Of a stretch of DNA of 43,831 nucleotides, positions 1 through 8,108 are shown in pieces. Position 1 is the first letter of the stretch. Every line of letters begins with the position of its first letter. The notes under the pieces are model-generated. The model was not told the origin of the DNA. It was given only the letters and a program-made list of their open reading frames with translations, and did not search any database. Location: the NCBI RefSeq assembly GCF_003121405.1, contig NZ_QBUY01000072.1, positions 1-43,831 of the forward strand, written 5' to 3'. The DNA is from Paraburkholderia sp. C35. Lineage in GTDB: Bacteria > Pseudomonadota > Gammaproteobacteria > Burkholderiales > Burkholderiaceae. A program made the translations under genes and the position numbers.

Positions 1-4
1 GGCG

Positions 5-117
5 GTGTTCAGCGGCTTTCTTTTGCCTACTTTTCTTTGCCGCGGCAAAGAAAAGTAGGTGCTGCCCCGCACAGGGGCGACCCAGGCAGACCACTAACAT
101 AAAGCGGATGCCAGCAA
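5..117 (+). repeat. Palindromic intergenic repeat, left copy
   Basis: The core at 26-59 is a perfect 34-bp palindrome whose arms read CCTACTTTTCTTTGCCG and its complement. It is followed by a second small hairpin (GCCCC-GCACA-GGGGC, about 65-79) and ends with GCGGATGCCAGCAA at 104-117. The same parts in the same order, on the opposite strand, make up the right end of the window. It resembles a dispersed, structured Burkholderiaceae repeat that may act as a terminator or be mobilised in trans. No coding sequence lies in it. Confidence 0.85.
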
Positions 118-187
118 CAAAAAAAACAAGCAAACCCAAACAAGCGTCGCAGACAAAAAAACCCCCTCAACCTCGAGGACGATACAA

Positions 188-1909
188 ATGGCAAAGCCAA
201 CAATCGCCGACTACCTTGCAAAAACCCTGGCCGCCGCAGGCGTCAAACGCATCTGGGGCGTAACAGGCGACAGCCTGAACGGCCTGGCGTTCAGCCTGGA
301 CCAGGTAGGCTCCATCCGCTGGATGCACACCCGCCACGAAGAGGCAGCCGCCTTCGCCGCCGGCGCCGACGCCGCAGCAAGCGGTCAGCTTGCCGTTTGC
401 GCAGGCAGTTGCGGCCCAGGCAACCTGCACCTGATCAACGGCCTCTACGACTGTCACCGCAACCAGCAACCCGTGCTGGCCATCGCAGCACACATTCCAT
501 CGACGGAAATCGGCCTCGGGTACTTCCAGGAAACGCATCCCACGGAAGTCTTCAAGGAATGCAGCCACTTCGCCGAACTGGTGATCAACGCGTCGCAATT
601 CCCCCGCGTGCTGGAACGCGCGATGCGCACGGCAATTGAACAGCGCGGCGTGGCCGTGATCGTGCTGCCCGGCGATATCGCGCTGAGCGAAGGCCCGTCG
701 CAAGCGCCCGTATGGAATCCGACCCTGCCGTCCGCGATCCTGCCGCCGGATAGCGAAATCGGCAAGCTCGCCACCATGCTCAACGACTGCGAAGCCGTCA
801 CGATCATGTGCGGCAGCGGTGTCGCGGGCGCGCACGATGAAGTGGTCAAGCTCGCCGATACGCTCGGCGCGCCCATCGTCCACGCACTGCGCGGCAAGCA
901 GTTCATCGAGTACGACAATCCATTCGATGTCGGCATGACGGGCCTGATCGGCTTCAGTTCCGGCTATCACGCGATGATGTCGTGCGACGTGCTGCTGCTG
1001 CTCGGCTGCGACTTTCCGTACCGGCCGTTCTATCCACCCGAAGCGAAAGTCGTTCAGATCGACTGGAAGGGCTCGCAACTCGGCAAGCGCGCGCCGCTTG
1101 CGATGGGACTGGTCGGCACCGTGAAGGAAACCGTCGCCGCACTGCTGCCGAAGCTCAAGCGCAAGGACGACCGCACTTTCGTCGATATGGCCACTGCACA
1201 CTACGAAGAAGCGCGCCGCGATCTCGACGATCTCGCCACGCCCTCGGACCCCGGCGCGCCGATTCACCCGCAGTACCTCACGCGCATGATCGACGAAACG
1301 GCAGGCGACGACGCCATCTTCACCGCCGATGTCGGCACGCCCACGCTCTGGGCCGCGCGCTATCTGACGATGAACGGCAAGCGGCAGCTGCACGGCTCGT
1401 TCAATCACGGCTCGATGGCCAACGCGATGCCGCAGGCGCTTGGCGCGCAGGCGGCGCATCCGGGGCGCCAGGTCGTGTCGCTGTCGGGCGACGGCGGCCT
1501 GTCGATGCTGCTCGGCGATCTGCTCACCGCGCGGCAACTCGCTCTGCCCATCAAGGTCGTCGTGTTCAACAACAGCCTGCTGGGCTTTGTGTCGATGGAA
1601 CTGAAGGCGGGCGGTTATCTCGACACCAACGTCGATCTGAGCAAGACCGATTTCTCGCAGATCGCGAAAGGTGCAGGCATTTTTTCGATTCGCGTCGAGG
1701 CTTCCGAAGCACTGCCGGCCGCGCTGAAAGAAGCGTTCGCGCATCAAGGGCCGGCGCTCGTCGATGTCGTCACCGACAAGCACGAACTGGCGATGCCGCC
1801 CACCATCGAACTCGCGCAGGCCAAAGGCTTCAGCCTGTACATGCTGCGCGCCATTCTCAACGGCCGCGGCGATGAAATCGTCGAACTGGTGAAGACCAAT
1901 CTTCGCTAG
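188..1909 (+). CDS. poxB: Pyruvate:ubiquinone oxidoreductase (pyruvate oxidase), ThDP/FAD dependent
   Basis: This 573-residue protein has the three-domain layout and length of E. coli PoxB, which decarboxylates pyruvate to acetate and CO2 and passes electrons to membrane ubiquinone. Visible are the N-terminal ThDP-activating Glu in HTRHEEAAAFAAGADAA (about residue 50), a central FAD-binding domain, and the C-terminal ThDP/Mg motif GDGGLSMLLGDLLTARQLAL ending in FNNS (about 430-460). The last 25 residues (LRAILNGRGDEIVELVKTN) match the C-terminal lipid-binding helix of PoxB rather than acetolactate synthase. The ATG has GAGGA just upstream. It stands alone, with the palindromic repeat upstream and a small secreted protein gene downstream. 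Other ThDP decarboxylases are possible but the C-terminal helix argues for PoxB. Confidence 0.9.
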   Translation: MAKPTIADYLAKTLAAAGVKRIWGVTGDSLNGLAFSLDQVGSIRWMHTRHEEAAAFAAGADAAASGQLAVCAGSCGPGNLHLINGLYDCHRNQQPVLAIAAHIPSTEIGLGYFQETHPTEVFKECSHFAELVINASQFPRVLERAMRTAIEQRGVAVIVLPGDIALSEGPSQAPVWNPTLPSAILPPDSEIGKLATMLNDCEAVTIMCGSGVAGAHDEVVKLADTLGAPIVHALRGKQFIEYDNPFDVGMTGLIGFSSGYHAMMSCDVLLLLGCDFPYRPFYPPEAKVVQIDWKGSQLGKRAPLAMGLVGTVKETVAALLPKLKRKDDRTFVDMATAHYEEARRDLDDLATPSDPGAPIHPQYLTRMIDETAGDDAIFTADVGTPTLWAARYLTMNGKRQLHGSFNHGSMANAMPQALGAQAAHPGRQVVSLSGDGGLSMLLGDLLTARQLALPIKVVVFNNSLLGFVSMELKAGGYLDTNVDLSKTDFSQIAKGAGIFSIRVEASEALPAALKEAFAHQGPALVDVVTDKHELAMPPTIELAQAKGFSLYMLRAILNGRGDEIVELVKTNLR

Positions 1910-1917
1910 CCATGACA

Positions 1918-1946
1918 CAGCGCGCGTCGCTTGCCGATGCGCGCTG
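1918..1946 (+). terminator. Hairpin after poxB (weak terminator candidate)
   Basis: CAGCGCGC at 1918-1925 and GCGCGCTG at 1939-1946 form an 8-bp GC-rich stem with a 13-nt loop starting 9 bp after the poxB stop codon. There is no T tract, so it may only stabilise the 3' end. Confidence 0.4.
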
Positions 1947-1969
1947 CATTGCACTGCAGCACCCCGACA

Positions 1970-1997
1970 TTGCAGTCTCCTTCCAAAGGTCTATAAC
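1970..1997 (+). promoter_or_regulatory. Candidate sigma-70 promoter for the 87-residue secreted protein
   Basis: TTGCAG (1970-1975) and TATAAC (1992-1997) are separated by 16 bp. It is the best -35/-10 pair I see between poxB and the next gene and would leave a 5' leader of roughly 270 nt. The rest of 1947-2260 holds no gene that I can support. Confidence 0.35.
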
Positions 1998-2277
1998 TGA
2001 AGCAGCAGTGCGGACCTTCTTTGCGCAGCCGACAATCCAACCATCAGAAACCGGCGCTTTTCGCGTTGCGCCGTGCTGCGCCGCCCGACAGACTCGGGGG
2101 CCTTGAGCCAATCAATCGTAACCAGAACAAAGGCACGCTGCGGCGCAGGTGGCTGCTGCGCGCGATTTCACGCCTGCAGGCATCGGTCGAAACGATGCAG
2201 ATGGCGCAGGCGTAGACGGGCATACGGCGAATCGTCATGCAGACCTTGACGATCCGTCTGCATGGAAGGAGGTCGAC

Positions 2278-2541
2278 ATGAAGATCCTGATGGCGTTATC
2301 CGCGGCGGGCGCATTGCTGATCGCGATGCCCGTCGCGACAATGGCCGACGACATTGCGCAGAGCAATGATCCGTCGAAAGCCGCGATGCAGAACAACGCG
2401 AACTCGTCGGCGCAAGCGACGACGGACGTGTCGTACGGCGGCGCGATGGATACGCGCACTTCGTCGGGCACGGCGATGCAGATGCCGCATACGCGCAATT
2501 GCTCGACTGGGCCGCAATGCAATATCTACTTCGGGAATTGA
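2278..2541 (+). CDS. Small secreted protein with C-terminal Cys/CNIYFG tail
   Basis: The product has 87 residues. The start is fixed by a strong AGGAGG seven bases before the ATG and by the signal peptide that follows (MKILMALSAAGALLIAMPVATMA, cleavage expected before DDIAQ). The mature part of about 64 residues is rich in Ser, Thr, Ala, Asn and Gln and looks unstructured, ending NCSTGPQCNIYFGN. That tail, two Cys around a Gly-Pro followed by CNI-aromatic-FG, recurs at the end of the DUF4148 protein encoded at 3522-3887. I do not recognise a family for the whole protein. Export to periplasm or outside is inferred from the signal sequence; the two Cys could form a disulfide. Confidence 0.75.
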   Translation: MKILMALSAAGALLIAMPVATMADDIAQSNDPSKAAMQNNANSSAQATTDVSYGGAMDTRTSSGTAMQMPHTRNCSTGPQCNIYFGN

Positions 2542-2566
2542 GATTTCGCCGGTCGCACATGAGCAT

Positions 2567-2593
2567 ACGGCGCGCCTCGTGGGCGCGCCGTTT
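2567..2593. terminator. Bidirectional terminator between convergent genes
   Basis: ACGGCGCGCC (2567-2576) and GGCGCGCCGT (2582-2591) form a perfect 10-bp stem with loop TCGTG, followed by TTT. It sits between the + gene ending at 2541 and the - gene ending at 2630. Confidence 0.8.
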
Positions 2594-2629
2594 CGCATCT
2601 GGCGCCCGTGTTTGACGGGGCGCGAACGA

Positions 2630-3424
2630 TTACTGCTGGGCGTGCTTCGCCGCGTCTTCGATGACAGCCGCGACCTGTTGCGGACGCGATTCGTAGACCG
2701 AGTGGCTCGCGCCCGGAATCACCGTGGTATGGCTATGCGCGCGTGCGTAGTACCAGCGTTCCAGATCGGGATTGATAATCTTGTCGGCGCCCGCGACGAT
2801 GCCCCAACTCGGCTTGGTCGTCCACGCGGCAGCTGTCAGCGGTTGCGAGAACACCTTCGCAGCCGTCAGCATCTGCGAGTTCGCTTCGAATTGCGCCTGT
2901 TTTTGCGGCAGATCGGCCGCGAAATCCTTCGGGAATACGGATGGGTTCAGATAGGTGTAGCCGTCATCCGTCTTCTCGATTGCGCCCGGCTGCTTCGACG
3001 TGTAGCTGGGCTTGCCCTTGCCGAGTTCGGCTTCGTCTTCGCCGACATTCGGCGCATGCGCGGCGACATACACAAGGCCAACCACATGCGGATCGACGCC
3101 GGCTTCCGTAATGATGGAACCACCGTAGCTATGGCCGACGAGAATGGTCGGACCGTTCTGCAGATCGAGCACGCGTTTTGTTGCTGCGACGTCGTCGTCG
3201 AGCGAGGTCAACGGTTCCTGCACCAGCGAGACGTGATACCCGTCTTTCGTGAGGATGTCGTAGACGGGCTTCCAGCCCGAGCCGTCCACCCATGCGCCGT
3301 GAACGAGCACGATGTTCTTCACGGGGCCGTGCGCCGGCGTGGCGTCCTGCGCCATCGCGCCTGCGGAGGCGAGAAGGCCTGAAGACAAGGCGAGGACCGC
3401 TGCTGCATGCAACATACTTTTCAC
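2630..3424 (-). CDS. Secreted alpha/beta hydrolase, Ser nucleophile
   Basis: The product has about 264 residues. I chose the GTG at 3424 because GGAG lies six bases upstream and it gives a standard signal peptide (VKSMLHAAAVLALSSGLLASAGAMAQ); an ATG at 3436 is possible but has no ribosome site. The mature protein starts with the oxyanion motif LVHGAWVDGSGW, has the nucleophile elbow GHSYGGS, an acid region near GADKIINP and the His in GASHSVYES. This pattern is common in exported Burkholderia hydrolases of the AB hydrolase 6/EstC-like type; the substrate cannot be told. It lies downstream of the DUF4148 gene on the same strand, 97 bp away, with a hairpin between them. Confidence 0.85.
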   Translation of the reverse strand: MKSMLHAAAVLALSSGLLASAGAMAQDATPAHGPVKNIVLVHGAWVDGSGWKPVYDILTKDGYHVSLVQEPLTSLDDDVAATKRVLDLQNGPTILVGHSYGGSIITEAGVDPHVVGLVYVAAHAPNVGEDEAELGKGKPSYTSKQPGAIEKTDDGYTYLNPSVFPKDFAADLPQKQAQFEANSQMLTAAKVFSQPLTAAAWTTKPSWGIVAGADKIINPDLERWYYARAHSHTTVIPGASHSVYESRPQQVAAVIEDAAKHAQQ

Positions 3425-3479
3425 AAGAAACTCCATCAATCAAACACAGGAAACAGACCAGAAGGGAAATGCGACGCGA

Positions 3480-3507
3480 CCCTGCGCCTGACAGTGGGGG
3501 CGCAGGG
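3480..3507 (-). terminator. Intercistronic hairpin downstream of the DUF4148 gene
   Basis: CCCTGCGCC (3480-3488) and GGCGCAGGG (3499-3507) form a perfect 9-bp stem with a 10-nt loop. There is no U tract on the minus strand, so it may attenuate or stabilise rather than fully stop transcription into the hydrolase gene. Confidence 0.5.
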
Positions 3508-3521
3508 CCAATCGAGCGCCA

Positions 3522-3887
3522 TTAGCTGCCGAAGAAAATGTTGCAGTAGCTAACCGGGCCGACGCACGCGTTGTTATTCGACGCCGCGTTCGATGTGGCA
3601 TGCGACGGCTTGCCCGACGACGACGTACCCGTTTGCGCGACACCGCCGACTGCTTCGTTGCTTGCCGTCTGGTTGCCTTGCGCAGCGATCTTCGCTTCAG
3701 CGGCCTGGATGTCGGCCGGATAGTTGATGTCTTCACCCTGGCCCGGCCGATAACCGGCCTGTTCGACGCGCACGAGATCGGCACGAACTTCGGCACGGGT
3801 GAGCGGCGCATTCGATTGCGCGAAGCTCAGGGCGGGAGCGGCGAGTGCACCTGCTGCGACTGCGAGGCAAACAAAAATCTTCTTCAT
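3522..3887 (-). CDS. DUF4148-type small secreted protein with Cys/CNIFFG tail
   Basis: The product has 121 residues. The ATG is preceded by CAGGAG at eight bases. The N terminus is a signal peptide (MKKIFVCLAVAAGALAAPALSFA). Residues about 27-68 (LTRAEVRADLVRVEQAGYRP, then the YPADIQAAEAKIAA stretch) match the DUF4148 family, short periplasmic proteins expanded in Burkholderiaceae whose role is unknown. A Gly/Ser/Asn linker leads to the tail NACVGPVSYCNIFFGS, which resembles the tail of the unrelated-looking secreted protein at 2278-2541. Its 5' leader contains a nested inverted repeat at 3925-3969. Confidence 0.85.
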   Translation of the reverse strand: MKKIFVCLAVAAGALAAPALSFAQSNAPLTRAEVRADLVRVEQAGYRPGQGEDINYPADIQAAEAKIAAQGNQTASNEAVGGVAQTGTSSSGKPSHATSNAASNNNACVGPVSYCNIFFGS

Positions 3888-3924
3888 GATGTAACTCCTG
3901 AATGGGTGTGTTTAAACGTTCAAT

Positions 3925-3969
3925 CCATTCGAATGCCGATTCTTTTAGTTCGGCATCCTGATCGAATGG
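3925..3969 (-). promoter_or_regulatory. Nested inverted repeat upstream of the DUF4148 gene
   Basis: An outer pair CCATTCGA (3925-3932)/TCGAATGG (3962-3969) encloses an inner pair ATGCCGA (3933-3939)/TCGGCAT (3950-3956). It lies 38-82 bp before the start codon of the minus-strand gene. It could be an operator or a structured 5' leader. Confidence 0.4.
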
Positions 3970-4662
3970 GTTTCGATTCGATCCGGCTGAATGCGCTTGA
4001 AACGTCGTTAAAGCTGCTGCAACACCTGCTGTCGTACGGCTGTCTGGTCTTGCCCTTCGGTGAATCCTGTTTCGATTTCGCTTGCTACATACAGGCAAAC
4101 ACGGCGACGTCGAATTTCATTCCCGGCCAGCCAAACTTTTTTGTTCTGGAGTGAATAAGCGTTGTTTTGTCGGCTCTTTTATCGGCTGGTCATTGGATCG
4201 GCCAGCGGTGTGCATGCAATGTAGTGCGACGGCGCGTCCTGCTCCAGCCGTACCTGCGCACGAGCCGACACCAACTAACGTTGGGCCGCCTGACCGTGTG
4301 GATGATGAAAACACTGCGGCGCCATGCGTACGTCTGATGCAAGACCGCCACGCAGATGAGCGGACCACACCGCGGGCTCCTGTTCGCCATACCAATGTAT
4401 GAGCAACGCCTGAATGCAGAGAAGCGGCTTTCAATACTGCAAGGATGAGCCGATGCCACGGTGTAAAGAACAAAAGCGGTGCAACGTCAGTGCGATAGCG
4501 GTGCAATTGCCGGTTGGAATCGCCAACTTGTCTAGTCAGCTGCACCAGTGTGGCGCGATGCTGTCGCGTATCCGATCGATCATTCGTACCGCGTGAACCC
4601 CTTGACCTAAGGGCTTACCCGAACAATTCAATAATTTTTTGGAAATCCAGTTGCGATGATTT
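3970..4662. other. Long intergenic stretch without a supportable gene
   Basis: About 690 bp between the divergent DUF4148 gene and transporter module A. Reading frames are present on both strands, but none has a convincing start site, domain or codon bias typical of the neighbours. Base composition looks less GC-rich than the flanking genes, with T-rich runs near 4137-4190. The only small symmetrical element noticed is CCCTT-GACCT-AAGGG near 4599. Confidence 0.5.
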
Positions 4663-4691
4663 TTGACCTCATGCAGACTTGTCTATACATG
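4663..4691 (+). promoter_or_regulatory. Promoter with HutC-type operator in front of module A
   Basis: A -35-like TTGACC (4663-4668) and a -10-like TATACA (4684-4689) lie 15 bp apart. The -10 is embedded in TTGTCTATACATG (4679-4691), a near palindrome (TGTCTATACA against its complement TGTATAGACA) close to the TGTATATACA-like sites bound by HutC/UTRA GntR regulators. The downstream module encodes such a regulator, so autorepression is likely. The match is by eye. Confidence 0.55.
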
Positions 4692-4741
4692 TCCAGCACG
4701 CGACACGCGCAGGGACCGTTCAGACGAAAAGGAGATTCGAC

Positions 4742-5611
4742 GTGAAGGTGAAGAAGGCAAACCGCACTATGTTGTCGAAGGTAATGATGGGCGCGGTCCT
4801 CGGCGCCGTGGCGCTGGCAGGTTCGCCCGCTCAGGCGAAGGAATGGAAGTCCGTGACGATCGCGCTGGAAGGCGGCTACGCGCCGTGGAACCTCACGTTG
4901 CCGGGCGGCAAACTGGGCGGCTTCGAACCCGAACTGGTCGCCAATCTGTGCCAGCGCATCAAGCTGCAGTGCAACCTGGTTGCACAAGACTGGGACGGCA
5001 TGATTCCGGGCCTGCAGGCAGGCAAGTTCGACGTGTTGATGGACGCCATCTCCATCACGCCTGAGCGCGAAAAGATCATCGCCTTCTCGCGTCCGTATGC
5101 TGCCACGCCCGCCACCTTCGCCGTCTCCGATACGAAGATCCTGCCGAAGGCCGCTGCCGGCGCACCTGTCGTCAAGCTGACGGGCGATCCGAAAACCGAC
5201 CAGCCGACCGTCGACGCACTGCGCAAGCAGCTGAAGGGCAAGACCATCGGTATCCAGTCGGGCACGGTCTACACGAAGTTCATCAACGACGGCTTCAAGG
5301 ACATCTCGACGATCCGCGTCTACAAGACCTCGCCGGAACGTGACCTCGACCTGGCGAATGGCCGCATCGACGCATCGTTCGACGACGTCACGTATTACGC
5401 AGCGAACGCTGACAAGAAGGAAGCGGCGCAGATCTCGATGGCTGGCCCGAAGATCGGCGGCCCGATCTGGGGTCCGGGCGAAGGCCTCGCGTTCCGCAAG
5501 CAGGACGCCGACCTGAAGGCGAAGTTCGATACGGCAATCGCCGACGCGCTGAAAGACGGCACCGTGAAGAAGCTTTCGGACAAGTGGTTCAAGACCGACG
5601 TCACGCCCTGA
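4742..5611 (+). CDS. Amino-acid ABC transporter periplasmic binding protein (SBP_bac_3), module A
   Basis: I chose the GTG at 4742 because AAAGGAG lies seven bases upstream; it gives 289 residues with a signal peptide ending near SPAQAKEW. The protein is a family 3 solute-binding protein. The stretch GFEPELVANLCQRI followed by VAQDWDGMIPGLQAGKFDV resembles octopine/nopaline/Lys-Arg-Orn type receptors, so a basic amino acid, histidine or an opine-like ligand is plausible but not proven. It is the first gene of a + strand operon with two permeases, an ATPase, an ammonia-lyase homologue and a GntR regulator. A strong hairpin 22 bp after the stop probably raises its mRNA level over that of the permeases. 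Confidence 0.88.
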   Translation: MKVKKANRTMLSKVMMGAVLGAVALAGSPAQAKEWKSVTIALEGGYAPWNLTLPGGKLGGFEPELVANLCQRIKLQCNLVAQDWDGMIPGLQAGKFDVLMDAISITPEREKIIAFSRPYAATPATFAVSDTKILPKAAAGAPVVKLTGDPKTDQPTVDALRKQLKGKTIGIQSGTVYTKFINDGFKDISTIRVYKTSPERDLDLANGRIDASFDDVTYYAANADKKEAAQISMAGPKIGGPIWGPGEGLAFRKQDADLKAKFDTAIADALKDGTVKKLSDKWFKTDVTP

Positions 5612-5633
5612 TCGTCAGTCGCGTGAGTGGGTG

Positions 5634-5656
5634 ACGCGCGCCCTTGCGGCGCGCGT
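5634..5656 (+). terminator. Intercistronic hairpin after the binding-protein gene
   Basis: ACGCGCGCC (5634-5642) and GGCGCGCGT (5648-5656) form a perfect 9-bp stem with loop CTTGC and no T tract. Hairpins at this place in binding-protein operons usually protect the upstream mRNA or partially terminate transcription. Confidence 0.6.
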
Positions 5657-5728
5657 TGATGGGAACGACCTGTTGCAGTGAAGCAGCATCGCAGGTCGCT
5701 CAACGGAAGTACGGATGAGGAGTAGGCC

Positions 5729-6451
5729 ATGGCTCTGATCGAGACACTCGGCTTCGGGCAGGAAGGCTGGGGCGGCGTGCTGCTGCTCGCGGCATTGATG
5801 ACCGTGGCACTGACGCTCGCGGCGCTCGCAGTAGGTGCCGTGTTCGGCGCAATCGTCGCGGCTGCGAAGCTGTCGCGCTTTCGCACGGCGCGCGTGCTGG
5901 GCGATCTGTACACGACGGTGTTTCGTGGCGTGCCTGAACTGCTCGTCATCTATCTGTTCTATTTCGGCGGTTCGACGCTCGTGACGACGGTCGGCCAGTG
6001 GTTCGGTGCCGATGGCTTCGTCGGCGTGCCGCCGTTCGTGGTCGGCGCGCTCGCCGTCGGCATGATTTCGGGCGCGTATCAGGCCGAGGTGTATCGCTCG
6101 GCTGTGCTGGCGGTATCGAAAGGTGAACTCGAAGCGGCGCGCTCCATTGGCATGCCGACCATGGTGATGGCTCGCCGCATTCTCATTCCGCAAGTGCTGC
6201 GTTTCGCGCTGCCGGGCATCGGCAACGTGTGGCAGCTAAGCCTTAAAGACTCGGCGCTGATTTCCGTGACGGGTCTTGCCGAACTGCTGCGCGCCAGCCA
6301 GATCGCCGCCAGTTCGACGCATCAGTACTTCCTCTTCTTCGTCGTGGGCGGCGCGCTGTATCTGGTGATGACGGTTCTTTCGAACCGCGTCTTCAACCGT
6401 GCCGAAGCGCACGTGGGCAAATCCTTCCGGCGCAACTTCGCGCGCAACTGA
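5729..6451 (+). CDS. Amino-acid ABC transporter permease (HisQ/ArtQ type), module A
   Basis: The product is a 240-residue inner-membrane protein of the polar amino-acid permease family (HisM/HisQ group). It shows the N-terminal FRGVPELLVIYLFYFGG segment and the EAA-loop region (GELEAARSIGMPTMVMARRI, then PQVLRFALPGIGN) that contacts the ATPase. About five membrane segments are visible. The ATG has GAGGAG eight bases upstream. It is separated by 15 bp from the second permease; the two should form a heterodimer. Confidence 0.9.
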   Translation: MALIETLGFGQEGWGGVLLLAALMTVALTLAALAVGAVFGAIVAAAKLSRFRTARVLGDLYTTVFRGVPELLVIYLFYFGGSTLVTTVGQWFGADGFVGVPPFVVGALAVGMISGAYQAEVYRSAVLAVSKGELEAARSIGMPTMVMARRILIPQVLRFALPGIGNVWQLSLKDSALISVTGLAELLRASQIAASSTHQYFLFFVVGGALYLVMTVLSNRVFNRAEAHVGKSFRRNFARN

Positions 6452-6466
6452 CGACGGAGCGCCACC

Positions 6467-7219
6467 ATGTCATTCGATTTCGACTTTCTGTTCGACACGC
6501 TGCGCCAGTTGCTCGCAGCCGTGCCGACTACGCTGGGCCTGTTTTTCGCGTCGCTGGTGCTGGGCGGTCTGCTGTCGCTCGTGATCGTGACGATGCGTGT
6601 GTCGCCGCACTGGCTGCCGAACCGATTTGCGCGTGCCTACATTCTGGTGTTTCGCGGCTCGCCGCTGCTGATCCAGATGTTTCTCGTCTATTACGGGCTC
6701 GGTCAGTTCGGTGTGATCCGCGAGAGCTTTTTGTGGCCTGTGCTGCGTGAGCCGTATGTGTGCGCGGTGCTGTCGCTGGCGCTGTGCACGGCGGGTTATA
6801 CGGCTGAAATCATTCGCGGCGGTCTGATGGCCGTGCCTGTCGGACAGATCGAAGCGGGTTATGCAATCGGTCTGTCGGGCTTCGGGCTGCTGCGCCGCAT
6901 TATTGGCCCGATTGCGATTCGCCAGTGTCTGCCCGCGTATTCGACCGAGGCTGTGCTGCTCGTCAAGTCGACGGCACTCGCGAGCCTGGTCACCGTGTGG
7001 GAAGTGACGGGCGTCGCGCAGCAGATCATCCAGCAGACGTATCGCACCACGGAAGTGTTCATCTGCGCTGCGCTGATCTATCTGTTCCTGAACTTTGTCG
7101 TCGTGCGTGTGCTGGGTCTGCTCGAACGCCGTCTGTCGCGCCATCTGCGCGCGATGCCGTCGAACGCTGCGCCGCGCACGATGCCGTCCGCAACCGAAGC
7201 ACGTCGTGCCGCTCCCTGA
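6467..7219 (+). CDS. Amino-acid ABC transporter permease (HisM type), module A
   Basis: The product is a 250-residue membrane protein and partner of the preceding permease. It contains FRGSPLLIQMFLVYYGLGQF near residue 63 and the EAA-type loop VGQIEAGYAIGLSGFGLLRR. The C-terminal 30 residues are a polar tail rich in Arg and Ala that extends past the last membrane helix. It lies 21 bp before the ATPase gene and is clearly in the same operon. Confidence 0.9.
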   Translation: MSFDFDFLFDTLRQLLAAVPTTLGLFFASLVLGGLLSLVIVTMRVSPHWLPNRFARAYILVFRGSPLLIQMFLVYYGLGQFGVIRESFLWPVLREPYVCAVLSLALCTAGYTAEIIRGGLMAVPVGQIEAGYAIGLSGFGLLRRIIGPIAIRQCLPAYSTEAVLLVKSTALASLVTVWEVTGVAQQIIQQTYRTTEVFICAALIYLFLNFVVVRVLGLLERRLSRHLRAMPSNAAPRTMPSATEARRAAP

Positions 7220-7240
7220 CGGCCCAAACCGGAGAATCCC

Positions 7241-8032
7241 ATGAACGCTACGGCACCCGTTGCACTGTCGGTCAAGAACATTCACAAGTCGTTCGGCGAC
7301 CATCATGTTTTGAAGGGCATTTCGCTCGATGCACATGAAGGCGATGTCATTTCGATCCTCGGCGCAAGCGGCTCGGGCAAGAGCACGTTCCTGCGCTGCC
7401 TGAACCTGCTCGAAACACCCGATGACGGCAGCGTCGCGCTCGCAGGCGAGACGCTGAAAATGAAACGCCGCAAGGACGGCAAGCTGCAACCGGATGACCG
7501 CAAGCAGGTCGATCGCATCCGTTCGCAACTCGGCATGGTGTTTCAGAACTTCAATCTGTGGTCGCACATGACGGTGCTCGACAATCTGATCGAAGGGCCG
7601 ATGCGCGTGCTGAAGCGCAGCCGTGCAGAAGCGGTTGAAGAAGCGGAAGCGCTGCTCGCGAAGGTTGGCCTTGCCGAGAAGCGCGGGCATTATCCGGCGC
7701 ATCTGTCGGGCGGGCAGCAGCAGCGTGTGGCGATTGCACGCGCGCTCGCGATGCATCCGAAAGTGATGCTGTTCGACGAACCGACTTCCGCGCTCGATCC
7801 CGAACTGGTCGGCGAAGTGCTGCGCGTGATGCGCTCGCTTGCAGAGGAAGGTCGCACGATGCTGGTCGTCACGCACGAAATGGGTTTTGCGCGGCATGTA
7901 TCGAATCGCGTGATGTTCCTGCATCAAGGGCAAACGGAATGCGACGGCACGCCCGACGAGGTGTTCGGCGACCTGAAGTCGGAGCGCTTCCGGCAGTTCG
8001 TATCGAGCCATCATTCGCGCACGACGAATTAA
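7241..8032 (+). CDS. Amino-acid ABC transporter ATP-binding protein (HisP type), module A
   Basis: The product has 263 residues and all nucleotide-binding motifs: Walker A GASGSGKST (about 43-51), Q-loop in MVFQNFNLW, signature LSGGQQQR, Walker B VMLFDEPTSALDPE and the switch His in VVTHEMGFA. The insert between Walker A and Q-loop (KMKRRKDGKLQPDDRKQVD) is typical of HisP/polar amino-acid importers. GGAG lies upstream of the ATG. It energises uptake through the two permeases encoded just before it. Confidence 0.93.
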   Translation: MNATAPVALSVKNIHKSFGDHHVLKGISLDAHEGDVISILGASGSGKSTFLRCLNLLETPDDGSVALAGETLKMKRRKDGKLQPDDRKQVDRIRSQLGMVFQNFNLWSHMTVLDNLIEGPMRVLKRSRAEAVEEAEALLAKVGLAEKRGHYPAHLSGGQQQRVAIARALAMHPKVMLFDEPTSALDPELVGEVLRVMRSLAEEGRTMLVVTHEMGFARHVSNRVMFLHQGQTECDGTPDEVFGDLKSERFRQFVSSHHSRTTN

Positions 8033-8080
8033 AACGTTTTGCCGGCGCTGGAACCTGAGACGCACACAACATTAGAAAAG

Positions 8081-8094
8081 CAGTACACGTACTG
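8081..8094 (+). promoter_or_regulatory. Palindrome in front of the ammonia-lyase homologue
   Basis: CAGTAC-AC-GTACTG is a perfect 6-bp inverted repeat ending 14 bp before the ATG at 8109 and abutting the ribosome site (GAGAAAGG). It could be an operator or a small hairpin that affects translation of the lyase alone within the operon. Confidence 0.4.
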
Positions 8095-8108
8095 AGAAAG
8101 GCAACATC

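Noticed and set aside
167..1954. 595-codon reading frame antisense to poxB
   Set aside because: It mirrors poxB codons in a GC-rich genome, is full of His, Arg and Ala without any domain, and has no ribosome site. The sense frame is clearly PoxB.
4117..4545. 142-codon minus-strand frame in the gene-free stretch
   Set aside because: No ribosome site, irregular composition and nothing recognisable; left as intergenic.
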